From Euonymus europaeus (lineage: Eukaryota > Streptophyta > Magnoliopsida > Celastrales > Celastraceae): a DNA stretch of 64,000 nt. Positions within the stretch are counted from its first letter, which is position 1, and every line of letters begins with the position of its first letter. Made by a program: the position numbers and the translations under genes. The notes beneath the pieces are model-generated. The model saw nothing but the letters and a program-made list of their open reading frames with translations. It had not been told where the DNA came from and did not search any database. The DNA is taken from the NCBI GenBank assembly GCA_963580455.1, contig OY756967.1:20754022-20818021 (forward strand), in the 5' to 3' direction. Shown in pieces: positions 60,542 to 64,000 of this stretch.

Positions 60542-62407
60542 TTATGTTGAAAGGAATATAATTAATTCTAAAAATAAAATAAAATGGTAGAAGGTATCTC
60601 GTTTCCAATCCACCTACTACTAACGTGCACCCCCTGCCAAACAGTAATTCACGTGTCTCATTTGTCTTTGCTTGTATGATGGTTTTGTGAATGAATCTAT
60701 CTTGGTAGCAAATAAATATTTCAGTTCGCCAATATAACAAAATGATTAATGGCTGCCAAATTTTGCATCAAAAGGAACCAGGCTGTCACTGAAGATATAT
60801 GTAAACCAAGAAGTTCCTGTTCAACTCCTTTAATCTCTTCCTTTTGGATGCTACTTTAGCAGATCCTATTGATAAATACTTCATAAAACAAATATATGAT
60901 TCAGGGAACTGAAATAATGAGATTTATAAGTTATCTAAGCACTAATAAACATAATGAAATTAAGTAAAAAAACTTATTTCTACTGCACATACCTTGAGGA
61001 GCTCCGTCCCTCCAAGGGCAAACACTCTTCGATAATGCTAGTCCAAATAAAAAAGTATCCCTAAATATCTCAAATCTAGGTGGCATGCCACATAAATTTG
61101 TTGACTGACCAAATTTGAAATTCAAAAATAAATACAAGTCTTTACTTATCTGCTCACTCACCCTCTCTCACCACTTTTTTCTCTCACTCTCACAGAGGGT
61201 TGTGAATACTGATGTCGTCAGAATCTGGAGGTGAGTGAAAATGACTGAAGATGGTGTGTATCATCACAAGAAGTTGAACGGTGGCATCGGTGCATGAAGA
61301 TTTTGTCAAACTTGACCGAATCTTCCAATTCTCTCTAGCGGAGGCTACCATTTTAAGCATTTTTTTGATGGTTAGCGACTTTGATTGCGGGTGGCAGCTG
61401 GTTTAGCTTGTTTGTAGCTTGGGGATTCGATTCGTGGTTATGGTAGCATGAACGGTGACCGAATGACGATCTTGCGTTATTACATTGTTTGGTCAGCGTG
61501 TTACATTGTGTGCTTACACGTCTATACATAATGCCACAACTCACTGTTTTGATAGGAAAGTCAATGGAATTAACAATCTAGACAACGTGATTGCGCACTA
61601 TCATGCAGGTAAAAATACATTACAATGTATTAAGCAACTTATAATACATATATAACAATGTGATTATTTTCAAAATCTCACCCAACAAATGAGTAAATTC
61701 CCCAAATCAAACATGAGAACATAAATACATGTAAAACTATTTGAATTACATTGCTCACAACGATAATGACACTGTAGTTTTATGTGCATTATCCATATTG
61801 CATTGTGTGCTTACACGTCACAGCTTCCAATGTCCACCGTAGTTAAAATAACCATGGTAATATGTAGAGTTAAGAAGAGAGAAGCAAGAAAACAAAAAAT
61901 TTAGGAGTGAAGTGAGGTTTTTTCTTGCGGATTGTATCATTAATTAATGTGTAATAATCTATGTGGCAAGATGAGGTGTCATACCACATAGATTATAGAC
62001 ATTATGGATGGAATAGTGTTGGGATGTTTAGCATTTTCCGACATTCTTTTCAGTTTCTAGCAATAGTTGAAGGTGGCCCCGACCATGGAGACTTCGGCTC
62101 TTCTCATACATGAGAGCCACTTCGAGACCCAGAAGGCCGTCTAATCTAGTAGGTTCAATCAATTCGTCCGCGTTGCTGCCACATTGCCTTCCTCCATATC
62201 ACAAAACTCCAACACAAACTTGAATCGTGGATGAACTTGAGAGCGTCGCTAAAATCGATGCCCACTGACTTCATCCACCGATACTCAATCTCCTATTGCA
62301 TTAAATCTTAAACTGATCATCACGATGAATACAACATATCACAACTTGTTTGGAAGCTGATAAATCGCAATCAGTGTCTTTAGTTTAGCCCTCAAAATGA
62401 ACATTTA
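60542..62407. other. Intergenic DNA without a recognised gene
   Basis: Nothing coding was recognised. A TGTGTGCTTACACGTC word is repeated at about 61508 and 61808. A segment at 62050-62290 has higher GC content and short open frames on the minus strand, but no family could be assigned. Confidence 0.45.
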
Positions 62408-62647
62408 GGCTCCGTTTGGCAATTATGAAAATAACGATTTTGTGATATTTTTAAAGCAGTGATTATGATCGATTTAAGGTGTTTTTAAAACGCTTCTATT
62501 CCGATCAAATTAACACTACTCTGATTTTGATGAATTTAAAAAAAAAACTCAAAATAAATATTCTTAAAATATAAACAAATAAAAAAATTTAAAACCCATA
62601 ATTTCCACTAAAAAAACCCCTTATTTCCAAATCTTCTAAACACAGCC
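62408..62647. mobile_element. Probable Tourist-like MITE, 240 bp
   Basis: The left end GGCTCCGTTTGGcaattatGAAAATAA and the reversed right end GGCTGTGTTTAGaagatttGGAAATAA form imperfect inverted repeats of about 27 bp. GGCTCYGTTTGG-type ends are common in PIF/Harbinger-derived MITEs. The flanks read TTA and TCA, a possibly decayed 3-bp duplication. Confidence 0.55.
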
Positions 62648-62723
62648 TCAGAGTTGATACCTGGTAGCGGAAGCCGCAGCACAGGTAAGATTATTTGACT
62701 TTTGAGTGGGGTTTCTCTACTTT

Positions 62724-62920
62724 GGACTATTCACCGGCCCAGGAGCGTACTTCAGCCCATTTATATTGTAGTTAAAAGGCCACCGACACCGTGCCCACTT
62801 TTTTTGACGGGCTTTTTCTGGACTTTTCACTGAGCCATCTCTTGAAATTCAGCCCATTTATATTTTAGCTTAAGGCCGCCGAGCCCACGTTTCTTACTAG
62901 CGCTTTTTTTGGGGATAAAT
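62724..62920 (+). promoter_or_regulatory. Tandemly duplicated promoter module with site II words
   Basis: Two units about 96 bp apart both read GGACTnTTCAC, then TTCAGCCCATTTATATT, then AGGCCnCCGA and GCCCAC. They contain GGCCCA, AGCCCAT and GCCCAC words of the site II type. The module ends about 600 bp before the start codon of the last gene, close to its probable transcription start. Confidence 0.65.
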
Positions 62921-63193
62921 TTCACGACAACAGCGGGCTACGGTTCGAAGGGGAATCGAAGCGGCGTACATATAATCCAGAGAAACCAGAGAAACTCCTC
63001 AAAATAGTATCCACGGTTGGGCATTTCCATATCGGTCCCATCCACAGATCATCTCCCTACTGCAGTTCCCCGTCATCTCATTCAACCTTCCCTGTCTGTC
63101 GTTATATATCTCTTCATCGTCGACTCTTTCCATCTATCTCATTTAGTTATACAAGACTTGGAACGGCTGAAGCCCCAGCGCTACTACCTCTCG

Positions 63194-63505
63194 GTGAGTG
63201 ATGGAAACTTATTTCTCTAATCGTAGTTGATAATATTTGCTTTCTGTTTGGTTACTCAGAAATCAAAACAAACACGTAGAATTAGAAAATTAAGTAAAAA
63301 GAAGAAGTCTGACATTCGATTTAGTCTTTTTTTTTTTTTGCCTTTGATGGTTCTTTAGTTTGTGTAATTGGCATGCTGAACTTTCTTTTCTGAAGACCAA
63401 GAAAATGAGAAGATTATGGCTTTATGTCAGTTTAATTTGTCTATTTACAAATTTACTTGGAGTTGTTATGCTAAGAGTGAGAACCTATGGTTTTGTAATT
63501 TGCAG
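63194..63505 (+). other. Predicted 5' UTR intron of the last gene
   Basis: CTCTCG followed by GTGAGT at 63194 gives a strong donor, and TTTGCAG ending at 63505 gives the acceptor, 21 bases before the start codon. The intron is inferred from splice signals. Confidence 0.65.
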
Positions 63506-63526
63506 TTAAGTAGCATATGTTTCAGA

Positions 63527-64000
63527 ATGAGCGGTGCACCCAGAAGGTCTCAAGAAGAGGGTGGCCATTCCTCTTCTTCCAGGCATCCTCACGAGGATGC
63601 AGGGGCATATCCGAAACTGACTGCATCTGTTTCAACGGAATATCATCCTCCCTACGAAGTGGGTCAAGATTCTCGAGCACCAAAAGTTCCCCGGGCTGAT
63701 TCTCGAGATGTTGATAGAAGGTCACCTATGCATTCAACATACAGAATGCCAGCATCTTCGAATGATTCACATATGGACGCTCATCCTGCTGGGCCTGAAA
63801 ACAGGGTTGAATCGAGGGATCCAAATAGGGAACATAGGGTTGACAACCGAGATCAAAGGTTAGAACCTACGGAGTTGTATGTTGAGGCAAAGAGGGAATC
63901 CCAAAGTGCCAGAGGTGATAAAGAGGCTAAATTTGATAGTAGGGGCGATGATGGCAAAGAAATTAAATGTGATAGGGAAACTCATAATGATCCAAAGGGT
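63527..64000 (+). CDS. Charged plant nuclear protein, N-terminal part (At5g53440-like)
   Basis: An open frame begins MSGAPRRSQEEGGHSSSSRH and runs 158 codons to the window edge without a stop. It is rich in Arg, Asp, Glu and Ser (VDNRDQRLEPTE, KEAKFDSRGDDGKE), strongly hydrophilic and probably disordered. It resembles a conserved but little-studied plant family annotated as zinc finger CCCH domain-like or At5g53440-like proteins, usually much longer than what is seen here. No folded domain is present in this part. ATG at 63527 was chosen because MSGAPRR is the remembered family N-terminus and a splice acceptor lies just before it. The family assignment comes from memory and is less certain than the coding call. 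Confidence 0.75.
   Translation, partial: MSGAPRRSQEEGGHSSSSRHPHEDAGAYPKLTASVSTEYHPPYEVGQDSRAPKVPRADSRDVDRRSPMHSTYRMPASSNDSHMDAHPAGPENRVESRDPNREHRVDNRDQRLEPTELYVEAKRESQSARGDKEAKFDSRGDDGKEIKCDRETHNDPKG

Noticed and set aside
62048..62290. GC-richer patch with short open frames on the minus strand
   Set aside because: No family could be recognised and stops interrupt every frame.

Overview
This window is nuclear DNA of a eudicot plant. Every recognisable gene is a plant gene split by GT-AG introns, exons sit in AT-rich non-coding DNA, and the repeats (Ty3/gypsy chromovirus, Ty1/copia solo LTR, L1-type LINE, hAT, Mutator-like, PIF/Harbinger and tRNA-derived SINE pieces) are typical of plants. 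The species cannot be fixed from the sequence. Exon borders below were placed by eye from splice signals, reading frame and remembered family sequences, with no alignment run.

Layout, left to right: COG6 (minus, only the first four coding exons before the left edge); about 8 kb without a recognisable gene but with a bounded 730-bp hAT-like element; ABCG14 (plus, 652 aa, five exons); a CLPTM1-family membrane protein (plus, 591 aa, twelve exons); a copia solo LTR and a minisatellite; SGS3 (minus, 651 aa); a GDSL lipase (minus, 367 aa); LINE and SINE remnants; a PHD-finger protein of the MMD1/At1g33420 group (plus, 704 aa); a nearly complete young gypsy chromovirus (minus, 5,111 bp, TAGCT target-site duplication); a class III peroxidase relic (plus); a PIF/Harbinger transposase fragment; SFT2 (plus, 175 aa); an intronless zinc-finger homeodomain gene (minus, 212 aa); a LigB-type extradiol dioxygenase (minus, 263 aa); a bounded 1,097-bp Mutator-like element; and the first 158 codons of a charged nuclear protein gene (plus) running off the right edge.

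The genes are independent plant loci, not an operon. They share themes only loosely: membrane traffic (COG6, SFT2, CLPTM1), cytokinin export (ABCG14), trans-acting siRNA production (SGS3), transcription or chromatin control (PHD protein, ZHD) and secreted or small-molecule enzymes (GDSL lipase, peroxidase relic, LigB).

I found no clear undescribed system. The best leads are a four-codon uORF whose stop overlaps the ABCG14 start codon, a retroelement reading frame that runs through its polypurine tract into its own 3' LTR, a tandemly duplicated promoter module before the last gene, and a possible membrane-anchored N-terminus on the LigB dioxygenase.
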